Below, in pieces: positions 15,494 through 24,127 of a DNA stretch of 26,091 nucleotides. The stretch comes from JANMZR01 sp031383555 (GTDB lineage Bacteria; Bacteroidota; Bacteroidia; Cytophagales; Spirosomataceae). Within the stretch, counting starts at the first letter, position 1; each line of letters begins with the position of its first letter. The position numbers were made by a program, and so were the translations under genes. The notes under the pieces are model-generated. The model saw nothing but the letters and a program-made list of their open reading frames with translations, ran no database searches and was not told the origin of the DNA. The stretch is from positions 1 to 26,091 of the forward strand of contig JANMZR010000137.1 in NCBI GenBank assembly GCA_031383555.1, read 5' to 3'.

Positions 15494-16375
15494 TTAATTT
15501 TGATGAAAAGTATCTGAAATAAAACCCAATACAGTTGGAAGAGCCGTACGCCAATATTTCCAAGTATGGCCGCCGTCTCTAATTCGAAACTCGTGCGGTA
15601 TTTCCTTTTTACGCATAGCAATATGCATCAATGAATTCATTTCGAATAAAAAGTCGTCATCGCCACAATCGATATACCATTTTACAGCTTTTTTATCGGC
15701 ATCTGGCATATTGTTTACCAAAACTAGTGCATTCTGTGTTTCATACAACTTCTTGATTTCGGCTTCCGTTGCATCTGGGATTGTTCTTTTTAATCGAGTT
15801 TCAGCATCTTTCATGTCAACGGGGCCAACTGAGGCACTTAATGGACAGGCCGATGAAAACAATTCCGGGTGATGCAAGGCGTACATAAAAGTGCCACCAC
15901 CTCCCATTGATAGGCCTGCAACGGCACGGAAACGTTTCTCTGCTTTTATTCGATAAGTTTTCTCTATAAAAGGCATAAATTCTTTGAAAAAGAAGTCTTC
16001 ATAATTCCAATTTCCTCTTACACTATTGAAATAGCCACGAGTGCCCGTATTGGCATCTGGCATTACAATAATCATATCGGTGGCCAAACCCTCTGCAACT
16101 GTTTTGTCTGTAATATGCTGTACCTCACCAAATTGCACCCAACCAGTTTGGTCGTCACCACCGCCATGTAATAGGTATAAAACCGGGTAAGAGCGCTGTG
16201 AATTCTCATAATTGGGAGGTAAATAAATTGCGTACTTCCTGTCGCCATTTAGTATTTTGCTTGGCAACGAAAGATTTTCATATACTTTTGATAACTGGGA
16301 AAAGCATTGAATTTGAATAAAAAAAAGCAGAATAAAGGCTTGTGAAGATTTTATCGCAAAAGAAAGGATATTCAT
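15494..16375 (-). CDS. Secreted alpha/beta-hydrolase esterase (CE1 / esterase D-like)
   Basis: The protein has 293 aa with a signal peptide at about residues 1-26 (hydrophobic run ending QCFS). The fold is a PF00756-type esterase. It shows the oxyanion-side LYLLHGGGDDQTGW (67-80), the nucleophile elbow GLSMGG with Ser156, an acidic residue near 240 in DCGDDDF, and the catalytic His270 in RDGGHTW. Family members are feruloyl and acetylxylan esterases and related carbohydrate esterases, often seen as the C-terminal part of XynZ-like proteins. The actual ester is unknown. It is upstream of the RraA-like and enolase-superfamily genes on the same strand, and so could deliver a free acid to them. 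The start is ATG. Confidence 0.87.
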   Translation of the reverse strand: MNILSFAIKSSQAFILLFFIQIQCFSQLSKVYENLSLPSKILNGDRKYAIYLPPNYENSQRSYPVLYLLHGGGDDQTGWVQFGEVQHITDKTVAEGLATDMIIVMPDANTGTRGYFNSVRGNWNYEDFFFKEFMPFIEKTYRIKAEKRFRAVAGLSMGGGGTFMYALHHPELFSSACPLSASVGPVDMKDAETRLKRTIPDATEAEIKKLYETQNALVLVNNMPDADKKAVKWYIDCGDDDFLFEMNSLMHIAMRKKEIPHEFRIRDGGHTWKYWRTALPTVLGFISDTFHQN

Positions 16376-16450
16376 ATTATTTTGATTTAGAATTTATTAG
16401 TTCAAATATAATTAAAAAATCAAATAATAAGTAACAGGGTTACAGGGTGG

Positions 16451-18469
16451 TCAAACCAATTTTTGTAATGCCAACATTTCGTCACGTAGTCGGGCCGCAT
16501 CCATAAAGTTGAGTTCCTTGGCAGCTTTTTCCATCTCTTTTTGTACTTTAGTAATTTGCTTCTGTATTTGATCCTTACTCATCATCTTCATAATTGGATC
16601 TGCAGCCAAATTAAGCTCTTCTGGCTCCACATAGTAGTTTTTCTTTGCGTGCTTGCCCAGCATATCAGCTACTGAAGTTTGTTCTAATATGGCTTCTCTA
16701 CTCTTTAGAATTGTTTTTGGTACTATTCCATTGGCAGCATTGTATTCTATTTGTTTGGCCCTTCTTCGATTTGTTTCATCAATTGCAGTACGCATCGATT
16801 CGGTAATTTTATCAGCATACATGAGCACTTTGCCGTTTTCATTTCGAGCCGCACGGCCAATTGTTTGTATCATTGATCGTTTGTCACGAAGGAATCCCTC
16901 CTTATCGGCATCCATAATGGCTACTAATGAAACTTCAGGTAAGTCTAGGCCTTCTCTTAATAAATTTACCCCAACCAAAACATCAAAAAGTCCAAGCCGC
17001 AATTCTCTTAATATTTCAACACGTTCTAATGACTTTATTTCAGAGTGAATATAGCGAGCTCTTATACCTACTCTTTCTAAATATTTGCTCATTTCTTCCG
17101 CCATCCTTTTTGTAATAGTGGTAATTAAAACACGCTCATTTTTTTTGACCCGGCCATTTATTTCGTCTAAAAGATCATCAATTTGGTTCAAACTTGGCCT
17201 TACGTCTATCACAGGGTCAAGTAAACCTGTAGGTCTTATTATTTGTTCGACCACAACACCTTCTGATTTTCGAAGTTCATATTCTGATGGTGTCGCAGAA
17301 ACATAAATGGTTTGTTGGGCCAAATCTTCAAATTCCTGAAAGGTTAAAGGCCTGTTATCCAAGGCACTAGGTAAGCGAAATCCATAGTCGACCAATGCCT
17401 CCTTGCGTGAGCGATCGCCCCCCCACATGGCACGCACCTGTGGAAGCGTTACGTGACTTTCATCAACTATTAAAAGAAAATCTTCGGGGAAAAAGTCAAT
17501 TAAACAGAAAGGTCGTTGACCCGGTTGGCGACGGTCGAAATACCGAGAATAGTTTTCAATACCTGAACAATAACCGATTTCACGCATCATTTCCATGTCA
17601 AATTCGGTGCGTTGTTTTATTCGGTCAGCCTCCAAAAGACGTAGGTCTTTTTCAAAATATTTAATTTGGCCAACCAAGTCATCCTGAATACTTGAAATTG
17701 CGCCCATTAATACATCACGACCAGTTACGAATAAATTTGCTGGAAAAATAGCGACAATTTTCTCATCAGCAATTCGCTTTCCTGAGTCGGGGTCAATACG
17801 ATGGATGGCCTCAACTTCATCTCCAAAAAAGATAAATCGGTAACCAAAATCAGCATATGGCAGATAAATATCAACTGTGTCGCCCTTAACTCTGAAAGTA
17901 CCACGCTTAAAATCTGCCTCCGTGCGAGCATACAATATTTCCACTAAACGATACAAAAATTGGTTACGAGAAACCACATCACCAATCGCCACATTCATGA
18001 TTCCCTTTCGAAACTCATCTGGATTTCCCATACCATATATACAGGATACAGAGGCGATTACGATAATATCTCGCCTTCCGCTCATTAGGGAAGAGGTAGT
18101 GGCTAAGCGTAATTTTTCTATTTCTGCATTGATGGAAAGGTCTTTTTCTATATAAGTATTTGTGGAAGCAATAAAAGCCTCCGGCTGGTAATAATCGTAA
18201 TAAGAAATAAAATATTCAACAGCGTTTTCTGGGAAAAAGGTTTTGAATTCGCCATAAAGTTGAGCAGCCAAAGTTTTATTGTGACTTAAAACCAAAGTGG
18301 GTTTATTGGTTTGTGCGATTATATTGGCAACAGTAAAAGTCTTACCAGACCCAGTTACGCCTAATAAAGTTTGTGATTGTTCTCCATTCTCCACACCTTC
18401 AACCAACTTTTTTATAGCTTGTGGCTGGTCACCTGCCGGTATGTATTCTGAAGTGAGCTTGAAATCCAT
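16451..18469 (-). CDS. uvrB: Excinuclease ABC subunit B
   Basis: UvrB is the damage-verifying helicase-like subunit of nucleotide excision repair, loaded by UvrA and partnered with UvrC. I start it at the ATG at 18469 (MDFKLTSEYIPAGDQ), the standard N-terminus, giving 672 aa, close to the E. coli protein. An in-frame GTG five codons earlier lies in the U tract of a terminator hairpin and is unlikely. Seen motifs are Walker A GVTGSGKT (37-44), the beta-hairpin region SYYDYYQPEA, the DEAD-like VDESH, helicase motif VI QTIGRAARN, and a C-terminal UVR domain that binds UvrC. It is monocistronic, with a long structured leader. Confidence 0.97.
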   Translation of the reverse strand: MDFKLTSEYIPAGDQPQAIKKLVEGVENGEQSQTLLGVTGSGKTFTVANIIAQTNKPTLVLSHNKTLAAQLYGEFKTFFPENAVEYFISYYDYYQPEAFIASTNTYIEKDLSINAEIEKLRLATTSSLMSGRRDIIVIASVSCIYGMGNPDEFRKGIMNVAIGDVVSRNQFLYRLVEILYARTEADFKRGTFRVKGDTVDIYLPYADFGYRFIFFGDEVEAIHRIDPDSGKRIADEKIVAIFPANLFVTGRDVLMGAISSIQDDLVGQIKYFEKDLRLLEADRIKQRTEFDMEMMREIGYCSGIENYSRYFDRRQPGQRPFCLIDFFPEDFLLIVDESHVTLPQVRAMWGGDRSRKEALVDYGFRLPSALDNRPLTFQEFEDLAQQTIYVSATPSEYELRKSEGVVVEQIIRPTGLLDPVIDVRPSLNQIDDLLDEINGRVKKNERVLITTITKRMAEEMSKYLERVGIRARYIHSEIKSLERVEILRELRLGLFDVLVGVNLLREGLDLPEVSLVAIMDADKEGFLRDKRSMIQTIGRAARNENGKVLMYADKITESMRTAIDETNRRRAKQIEYNAANGIVPKTILKSREAILEQTSVADMLGKHAKKNYYVEPEELNLAADPIMKMMSKDQIQKQITKVQKEMEKAAKELNFMDAARLRDEMLALQKLV

Positions 18470-18484
18470 TTGATATTTTATCAC

Positions 18485-18644
18485 TAAAAAACTCCATCTG
18501 AAAATTGAAAGAATTTTCAGATGGAAAAACGTAAAATTAAAAATTTTGAAAGCTAAATCCTAGAATTGCAAATTAATAGTTAGATTTTGGTTAATTTTAA
18601 AAATAGGTTTTAAGGATTTAGAGTGAAAGTGCAAAAATATACTT
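18485..18644 (-). promoter_or_regulatory. Candidate structured leader or small RNA upstream of uvrB
   Basis: From the predicted start near 18644, the minus-strand transcript can form an outer nine-base stem, CTAAATCCT (18621-18613) with AGGATTTAG (18561-18553). A nested AAATTAA/TTAATTT pairing lies inside, and the terminator hairpin at 18524-18494 follows. A structured part followed by an intrinsic terminator before the gene resembles a transcription attenuator or a short independent RNA. The AT-rich sequence makes chance pairing possible. I recognise no known riboswitch class. Confidence 0.4.
18486..18524 (-). terminator. Terminator hairpin directly before uvrB (attenuator or small-RNA end)
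   Basis: A perfect 13-bp stem (18494-18506 with 18512-18524) closes a five-base loop. On the minus strand it is followed by AG and then six T residues (18491-18486). The uvrB ATG is only 17 bases further. No coding gene lies upstream on this strand. It must therefore either end a short non-coding transcript or control read-through into uvrB. Confidence 0.8.
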
Positions 18645-18650
18645 TACCCT

Positions 18651-18682
18651 CAAATTTAACAAGATGCTTCTTGCTTCAGCAA
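18651..18682 (-). promoter_or_regulatory. Candidate promoter for the uvrB transcript
   Basis: The minus strand has TTG at 18682-18680, a 21-base spacer and TAAATTTG at 18658-18651, a full match to the Bacteroidota -7 consensus with suitable spacing. Transcription would begin near 18644, leaving a leader of about 175 bases before the uvrB ATG. Confidence 0.5.
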
Positions 18683-18718
18683 GACATTCCCCCAGGTGAA
18701 GTGTTCCCCTGAGGAATG
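18669..18718. repeat. Two adjacent hairpins between uvrB and the amidohydrolase
   Basis: TCTTGC and GCAAGA (18669-18674, 18679-18684) close a TTCA tetraloop. Next to it, CATTCC with GGAATG (18685-18690, 18713-18718) and CAGG with CCTG (18693-18696, 18708-18711) make a second, bulged hairpin. This 50-base block is much more G+C-rich than the rest of the 340-base gap. The first hairpin overlaps the -33 region proposed for uvrB. It could be an operator or part of an RNA; no known family is recognised. The rest of the gap to 18823 holds no gene that I can see, and presumably the amidohydrolase promoter. Confidence 0.4.
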
Positions 18719-18823
18719 AAAGTTCTTGTTATTTTTAAGAAAGTATTTTAACTTTAAATCCTATAAAGTCTAAAGATATAAATTGAGAAAAACTGAGAAA
18801 TTTATTATAATCAAACAATAATC

Positions 18824-20158
18824 ATGAAAAAAACTACCCTTTTCCTACTCCTATCCATTTCAGTTTTTTCAGTTTCCGCCCAAATAAAAGTATTAGTTGG
18901 AGGCACTATGATTGACGGTTTTGGCGGTGCTCCTATTCAAAATAGTGTAATAATTATTGAGAAAGATAAGATTATAGCCGTTGGAAATCAAGGCAATACA
19001 CCTATTCCAAAGGGTGCCGAAGTTATTTCCACTGAGGGAATGTCAGTTATGCCTGGCCTTTGGGATATGCATGTGCACTTAATGATAAATGGCCACAGCG
19101 ATTATACTCATTGGGATGCAACTTATATAAAAGAGTTTGAGTCTATTATAATGCCTTCATCGGCACATCAATTGCTAATGGCAGGAGTTACAAGTGCCCG
19201 TGATTTGGGTGCACCATTAGAGGCGAGCATTAATGTACGTGATAAAATAAATAAAGGCCTAATTCCTGGGCCAACCATGTATATGTCGGGGCCCTTTTTA
19301 CAACATAAACCTTACCCGGGCACAGAGGAATTTCGTTGGGGAATAAATGGAGTTGCGGATGCCATTGCTAAAGTTGATAAATTGGCAAAAGCTGGAGTAG
19401 ATTGTATCAAGTTAATTGACCATGATGAAATGGCTTTTGAAGAAGTACAAGCCATTGTAGATCAGGCACATAAATATAAATTAAAAGTTGTGGGCCATAG
19501 CCATCGGCCCGATGAAATAAGGGTTGGTCTTAAAGCAGGAGTTGATAATTTTGAGCATACTGGCCTCAGTTCTGCACCCGAATACCCTGCCGACATAATA
19601 GACATGATTAAAGAAAGAACAGCCAAAATGAACCTTGGCCCTTTGTTCTGGACACCAACAGTTGAGGGTTTATACAATTATGAATATGTAAGGGATAATC
19701 CTGAAAAACTTGATAATGATTGTTGGCATTTGGGTTTGCCCAAAAGAATAATTGACGACATTAAAAGTTCTTTAAAAAAGCCGGGCGAAATGTCCTACTT
19801 CCAATTGACTCCAATTAGAAAACCTACGCTTGAAAAAAAAGTAAATCAGTTAAAAGCAGCAGGTGCGGTGCTATTAGTTGGAACCGATAGTGGTATTCCC
19901 ATGAAATTTCATTGCCAGTCGACTTGGAACGAACTTGATGTTTGGGTGAACGAATTTGGATTTGATCCCATGTATACCATAAAAGCAGCTACTTATTGGC
20001 CAGCCAAAATGATGGGAGTTGAGGAAAAGTATGGAACCATAAGCGAAGGTAAATTTGCAGATATAATTGCTGTAAAAGGCGATGTGCTTCGCCATATAGC
20101 ACTTTTACAAAATGTGAATATGGTAATGAAGCATGGTAAAATTGTAAAGAGTAATTGA
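18824..20158 (+). CDS. Secreted amidohydrolase-family protein (imidazolonepropionase-like)
   Basis: This 444-aa protein has a signal peptide (about 1-20, ending VSAQ), so it acts outside the cytoplasm. Metal-site residues of the amidohydrolase superfamily are all present: His83 and His85 in DMHVH, Lys196 in CIKLIDHD (candidate bridging lysine), His225 in VGHSH, His245 in FEHTG, and Asp355 in VGTDSG. A C-terminal small beta domain closes the composite fold (GTISEGKFADIIAVKGD). Members include imidazolonepropionase-like hydrolases and prolidase-like Xaa-Pro dipeptidases; the substrate is open. The start is ATG. A second exported hydrolase follows 106 bases downstream. Confidence 0.88.
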   Translation: MKKTTLFLLLSISVFSVSAQIKVLVGGTMIDGFGGAPIQNSVIIIEKDKIIAVGNQGNTPIPKGAEVISTEGMSVMPGLWDMHVHLMINGHSDYTHWDATYIKEFESIIMPSSAHQLLMAGVTSARDLGAPLEASINVRDKINKGLIPGPTMYMSGPFLQHKPYPGTEEFRWGINGVADAIAKVDKLAKAGVDCIKLIDHDEMAFEEVQAIVDQAHKYKLKVVGHSHRPDEIRVGLKAGVDNFEHTGLSSAPEYPADIIDMIKERTAKMNLGPLFWTPTVEGLYNYEYVRDNPEKLDNDCWHLGLPKRIIDDIKSSLKKPGEMSYFQLTPIRKPTLEKKVNQLKAAGAVLLVGTDSGIPMKFHCQSTWNELDVWVNEFGFDPMYTIKAATYWPAKMMGVEEKYGTISEGKFADIIAVKGDVLRHIALLQNVNMVMKHGKIVKSN

Positions 20159-20264
20159 AAATTTTTTATCAAAAAGGATAACTAGCTAACCACGATAAGA
20201 ATTAAAAGCAAATTGTGTAAATCAAATTTATTAAGAACTTAAAGCCCTTTTAACTTTTAAAAAA

Positions 20265-21155
20265 ATGAAAATAAAATTATTAATCTGCCTAGTTTGCTTA
20301 AACCTAACTTCGGTTTTTGCACAACAAAACATGGATAACGCTGTGATAAGCACCATAAAAATAAAAGACAATATCCACATGTTGCAATGGGCGGGCGCTG
20401 GCAATATGATGCTACTTTCTGGAAAAGATGGGAATATATTAATTGACGATCAATTTGCTCCACTTTCGGAGAAAATCAATGCTGCCATTCAGGCCGTTAA
20501 TACTGGTAATGTGAAGTTCTTATTCAATACGCATTACCATGGTGACCATGCAGGTGGTAACACTAACTTTGCGAAAATGGGAGCGACTATATTCGCCCAT
20601 GACAACGTTAGATCAAGATTAATGGCCGATTCAACAAAGCTGAAATATTCAAAATTGTCAAAACCTGAGCCGATGGAAGCTTGGCCTGTTATTACCTATG
20701 CTGAAGGTATGAATATATATTTGAATAATGAAGCCATTGTAATATTTCATGTCGACAACGCTCATACCGATGGCGATGCCCTATTTTATCTCCCGAAAAG
20801 TAATCTAATTCATACTGGCGACTGCTTTATGAAAGGCCGATTTCCGTTTATCGACCGTAGTTCAGGAGGCTCCGTAGATGGCTGGATAAAGGCTGTTGCT
20901 CAGGTTCTTACATTAATAGACAACGAAACAATCATTATTCCTGGCCATGGCGATTTGGCTAATAAAAATGATTATCGAGAGGTACATAATGCTGTGATGA
21001 TAGTCAGGGATGGGGTAAAAAAGGCATTAAAAGAAAGACAAAATCTAAATCAAATATTAGCGTTGAATTTAGCAAAAGACTATGAGAAAACCTTAGGAAG
21101 TGGCTTCATTAAAGGCGATGCTTTGATAAAAACGATGTTTGAGGAATTTAAATAA
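20265..21155 (+). CDS. Secreted metallo-beta-lactamase-fold hydrolase
   Basis: The 296-aa protein has a signal peptide (about 1-20, ending SVFAQ). The metal-binding motif HYHGDH gives His90, His92, Asp94 and His95 within NTHYHGDHAGGN. Further ligands are His167 (DNAHTDGD), Asp186 (HTGDCF) and His228 (PGHGD). This is a complete two-metal site. The fold includes beta-lactamases, lactonases and many uncharacterised hydrolases; nothing here shows lactam activity, so a resistance call would be unsupported. It shares strand and export with the upstream amidohydrolase, and the two may be cotranscribed. The start is ATG. Confidence 0.88.
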   Translation: MKIKLLICLVCLNLTSVFAQQNMDNAVISTIKIKDNIHMLQWAGAGNMMLLSGKDGNILIDDQFAPLSEKINAAIQAVNTGNVKFLFNTHYHGDHAGGNTNFAKMGATIFAHDNVRSRLMADSTKLKYSKLSKPEPMEAWPVITYAEGMNIYLNNEAIVIFHVDNAHTDGDALFYLPKSNLIHTGDCFMKGRFPFIDRSSGGSVDGWIKAVAQVLTLIDNETIIIPGHGDLANKNDYREVHNAVMIVRDGVKKALKERQNLNQILALNLAKDYEKTLGSGFIKGDALIKTMFEEFK

Positions 21156-21158
21156 ATT

Positions 21159-21206
21159 AAAAAAACCAATGCCTAAAAGTAGAATTAAGACTTTTTGGCA
21201 TTGGTT
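21159..21206 (-). terminator. Terminator between convergent hydrolase and oxidoreductase genes
   Basis: A long stem (21164-21180 with 21190-21206, 16 of 17 pairs) closes a nine-base loop. On the minus strand it is followed by an AT-rich tract starting with seven T residues (21165-21159). It serves the oxidoreductase ending at 21263. It may act in both directions, since it also lies just after the plus-strand gene ending at 21155, but the plus-strand T tract is weak. Confidence 0.85.
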
Positions 21207-21262
21207 ATTGTTCCTGATATTATATTCGTACCGTCAAGTAGGCAAAAAATTTTTCCTTGAAT

Positions 21263-22705
21263 TTACAAATGCCAGCCCTCTCTGTATTCCCTTTTTACAA
21301 ATTGGTTGGCGGCTTCAAAATTAGTTATTCGCATACTTTCGCCATCCCAAAGGAGCTTTTTACGGCCCGGATAAGTAGTTTTATTCCCTTCGCCTTCCCG
21401 CATCATATAAGACCTAATCGCCAAATTTCCCATTAAAACAGTTTCTGTAAATGGTCCAGCATAATCAAAGCCTGAACTCAATATAGCGTTGTCATAACCT
21501 GCTTTTATAGCGTTGACCCATTGGGTTTGGTGACCGCCGGCGTTGCCTTCAACTCTTGCAATTTTAGCTGTAGGAAGCTCACTTTCAGGCACTTGCTTTC
21601 CTTTTTTAAATACTTTTGGTAGCATTCCATAAGTACCACAAATCATTATACCTTTAGTACCAATCATAATTACACCGTTGGTACCATCAGCATCGCCCAT
21701 TATTTCATTGGCGTTTATTCCATCAGGATGGGGCGGCCGCAGGCCGCCATCATACCAAGTAAGCTTTACTGCCGACTTGTTTTTGGGCGAGGCACCAAAC
21801 TTTAAGTTCACAATCGATGAGGGTGGGCAACCCTCAGGAATATACTCGGCATTCCACTCCTTCAAAAATACAGATCCAACGCTACATTCAACTTCTGTTG
21901 GTTTTCCAAGCCCTAACACTCTAATGGGTGGGTCAAGTAAGTGACAACCCATATCGCCCAAAGCACCAGTTCCAAATGCCCACCAACCTCTCCATTTGAA
22001 GGGATGATAGTTTGGATTATAGTCCATTTTAGCTGCAGGCCCTAACCACAAATCCCAATTTAAGTTGGCAGGAGTATCATGCTTTCCACCTGGAACTGGA
22101 ATGCCTTGAGGCCATACCGGTCGATTAGTCCAGACATGTACTTCATTTACTTTCCCAATTACTCCAGCGTTGTACCAATCTTGCATTTTACGGACACCAT
22201 CACCAGAAGCACCTTGGTTACCCATTTGAGACACTATTTTTTTATCTTTTGCAGTTTGCGAAAGTAACCTTGCTTCAAAAATATTATGAGTGAGAGGCTT
22301 TTGCACATAAACGTGCTTGCCAAGGCTCATGGCCGCCATTGCAATTGTTGCATGAGTATGATCAGGAGTTGATATTGTTACAGCATCGATTCCTTTTTCT
22401 TTCTCAAGAAGCTCCCTAAAATCGGCATAACGCTTTGCATCAGGCCATTTTTTTACTGCATTATTTGCACTATTAAAATCTACATCACATAGTGCTACAA
22501 TATTTTCAGCGCCATTATTCCAGCTACTAGTGAGGTCGCTCCAACCTTTTCCTCCACAGCCTATTCCGGCAATATTTACTTTATCTGACGGGGCAATAAA
22601 TCCCTTGCCACCAAGAACATGACGTGGCACTATATAAAAACTTCCAGTTGCTAAGCCTAGGGTTTTTAAAAAATTTCTTCTTGAGTTTTCTTTATTATTT
22701 ACCAT
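21263..22705 (-). CDS. Tat-exported Gfo/Idh/MocA-family oxidoreductase
   Basis: This 480-aa protein starts with a twin-arginine signal (SRRNFLKTLGLATGS, Arg9-Arg10), so it is exported folded, presumably with its cofactor bound. The Rossmann motif is VNIAGIGCGGKG (43-54), followed by the ALCDVD strand. The family's EKP motif appears as QKP with Lys136 (HVYVQKPLTH), a common variant in this exported subgroup. The C-terminal half is the usual alpha/beta substrate domain. Members oxidise or rearrange sugars and sugar derivatives with NAD(P). The substrate is unknown. It lies 81 bases downstream of the sugar-kinase-like gene on the same strand. The start is ATG. Confidence 0.9.
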   Translation of the reverse strand: MVNNKENSRRNFLKTLGLATGSFYIVPRHVLGGKGFIAPSDKVNIAGIGCGGKGWSDLTSSWNNGAENIVALCDVDFNSANNAVKKWPDAKRYADFRELLEKEKGIDAVTISTPDHTHATIAMAAMSLGKHVYVQKPLTHNIFEARLLSQTAKDKKIVSQMGNQGASGDGVRKMQDWYNAGVIGKVNEVHVWTNRPVWPQGIPVPGGKHDTPANLNWDLWLGPAAKMDYNPNYHPFKWRGWWAFGTGALGDMGCHLLDPPIRVLGLGKPTEVECSVGSVFLKEWNAEYIPEGCPPSSIVNLKFGASPKNKSAVKLTWYDGGLRPPHPDGINANEIMGDADGTNGVIMIGTKGIMICGTYGMLPKVFKKGKQVPESELPTAKIARVEGNAGGHQTQWVNAIKAGYDNAILSSGFDYAGPFTETVLMGNLAIRSYMMREGEGNKTTYPGRKKLLWDGESMRITNFEAANQFVKREYREGWHL

Positions 22706-22786
22706 AAAAAATGTGTTAAAAGCTGAACTGTAAATGCAGCTAAAAAAAATATTTTTATTACCCTATTTTATAAGTCAACCTTTAAT

Positions 22787-24094
22787 TTAAATAAATATTC
22801 TTACCTCTTTACCCAATTCATTTTGGTATTCTTTATGAATTTGAGATATAGTTTTTAATCCTTCATCACCAACTGCCAATATACAAACAGTCCCGCCTGA
22901 ACCTCCACCTGTTATTTTCGCACCATAAACACCATTCCCATTTTGGGCTTTTACCATTTCGACCAATCTATCTGTGCCGCTACTTCCTAGCTGCACACTA
23001 GAATAACTTGCATGTGACTCATACATTATTTCACCCATTTTTTGATATTCTACTATTTTGTTCTTTGAACTTTGCAAATTAAGCATCTGCTTTAAGAAAT
23101 TATTAATTCTATCATTTTCCAAAATAGGGTGGCTAGTACAGGCTTTAATATTGTAAAATTTTTCTGGAATTATTGTGGTAATTGGGTCTATTGTTGACTC
23201 ATATTTTCCAATAAACTCATATCCATAAATACCATTAGGCAATAAACTTTCAAATTTTTCTGCCCATTCTTTTCTTGAAATGTTAGACAAATAGCCGCTA
23301 AAAGGTAAATGGTTTTTTGAGCCAGACTTTCTAGCTTTAATAATTTCGTTGTTAGTCGCTCCCAAATAATTGGCAATAATAGAGTAGCCCATAAAGGCCG
23401 CTTTCCGCACATCTGAGTAAGAAGCGCCTCCAACATGATGCCTAGTCCCCGAGTCAATTCCAATAAAATAGAGTTCTGTGGGAATATTTATAGAGGGTAA
23501 TATCTTATCAGGCTGGCAAATAATAGGTAAAAGTTCGTTGGGCTTACCGTATGCGCAAGAAATTTGATCCATAAGACCACAAGGAGCTCCCACTATTTTA
23601 TTTTCGACTATTTGTGCCAAAATCGCTTTCTCTGTGCCTTCAAATTTTAAGTCATAGGCTTTTGAAAGTGCATTCATAGTGGCAATTTCAAGTGCTGCCG
23701 ACGATGAAACCCCTTTTCCTTCGGGTATTTCTGACATCACTTCAAATTCTCCGCCTCCGACTTCAATTCCTTTTTCTTTTTGTAAAACCAATAAACAGCC
23801 AATTATATAGGCAGCCCATGACCCTGATTTTGATTGAGAAAAAACGGATTTTGCAAAGGCATAATCTATTTCATTTTTATTCAAAAGCTTTTGATATTCA
23901 ACTATATAAACTCCTTCCTCTTCTTCTTTTGAATAGGTGCGAGCAATTACCAATCCATCAGTTCGTTTGCTAAAATTTACTTTAGTTTTTTCTTGTATTT
24001 GCTTTTGTAATACTAAAGACCCCGAATAATCAGAAATGCCGCCCATTACATCGAGCCGACCGAGTGAGCTGCCTTGGTAAGATAAGTTTTTCAA
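22787..24094 (-). CDS. GHMP kinase, arabinokinase/galactokinase-like
   Basis: The protein would phosphorylate a free sugar at C1 with ATP. With a TTG start at 24094 it has 435 aa. Visible GHMP motifs are GRLDVMGGISDYSG near the N-terminus (12-25), the ATP-binding PEGKGVSSSAALE (124-136), CGLMDQ with catalytic Asp176, and KITGGGSGGT near the C-terminus. The wording of motif 1 (GRLDVMGG rather than GRVNLIGEH) and FIGIDSGTRHHVGG match the plant L-arabinokinase kinase domain better than true galactokinase. L-arabinose (or a related sugar) is thus a reasonable but unproved substrate. There is no ATG before motif 1, so the start is uncertain. A reading from TTG 24142 would begin inside the preceding terminator hairpin. 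Confidence 0.8.
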   Translation of the reverse strand: MKNLSYQGSSLGRLDVMGGISDYSGSLVLQKQIQEKTKVNFSKRTDGLVIARTYSKEEEEGVYIVEYQKLLNKNEIDYAFAKSVFSQSKSGSWAAYIIGCLLVLQKEKGIEVGGGEFEVMSEIPEGKGVSSSAALEIATMNALSKAYDLKFEGTEKAILAQIVENKIVGAPCGLMDQISCAYGKPNELLPIICQPDKILPSINIPTELYFIGIDSGTRHHVGGASYSDVRKAAFMGYSIIANYLGATNNEIIKARKSGSKNHLPFSGYLSNISRKEWAEKFESLLPNGIYGYEFIGKYESTIDPITTIIPEKFYNIKACTSHPILENDRINNFLKQMLNLQSSKNKIVEYQKMGEIMYESHASYSSVQLGSSGTDRLVEMVKAQNGNGVYGAKITGGGSGGTVCILAVGDEGLKTISQIHKEYQNELGKEVRIFI

Positions 24095-24127
24095 TATTTG
24101 GGTTGAGATTATACTGGAAAAACCCTG

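Noticed and set aside
16653..17048. 131-codon open frame on the plus strand opposite uvrB
   Set aside because: It lies fully inside the well-supported uvrB gene, has no recognisable domain and no start context; it is a frame shadow.
20265..21155. Beta-lactamase resistance gene
   Set aside because: The metal site is generic for the fold, and the neighbours and sequence give no support for lactam hydrolysis.
24104..24116. TATAAT-like sequence on the minus strand before the kinase gene
   Set aside because: Bacteroidota housekeeping promoters use a TAnnTTTG -7 element rather than TATAAT, and no -33 partner is present.
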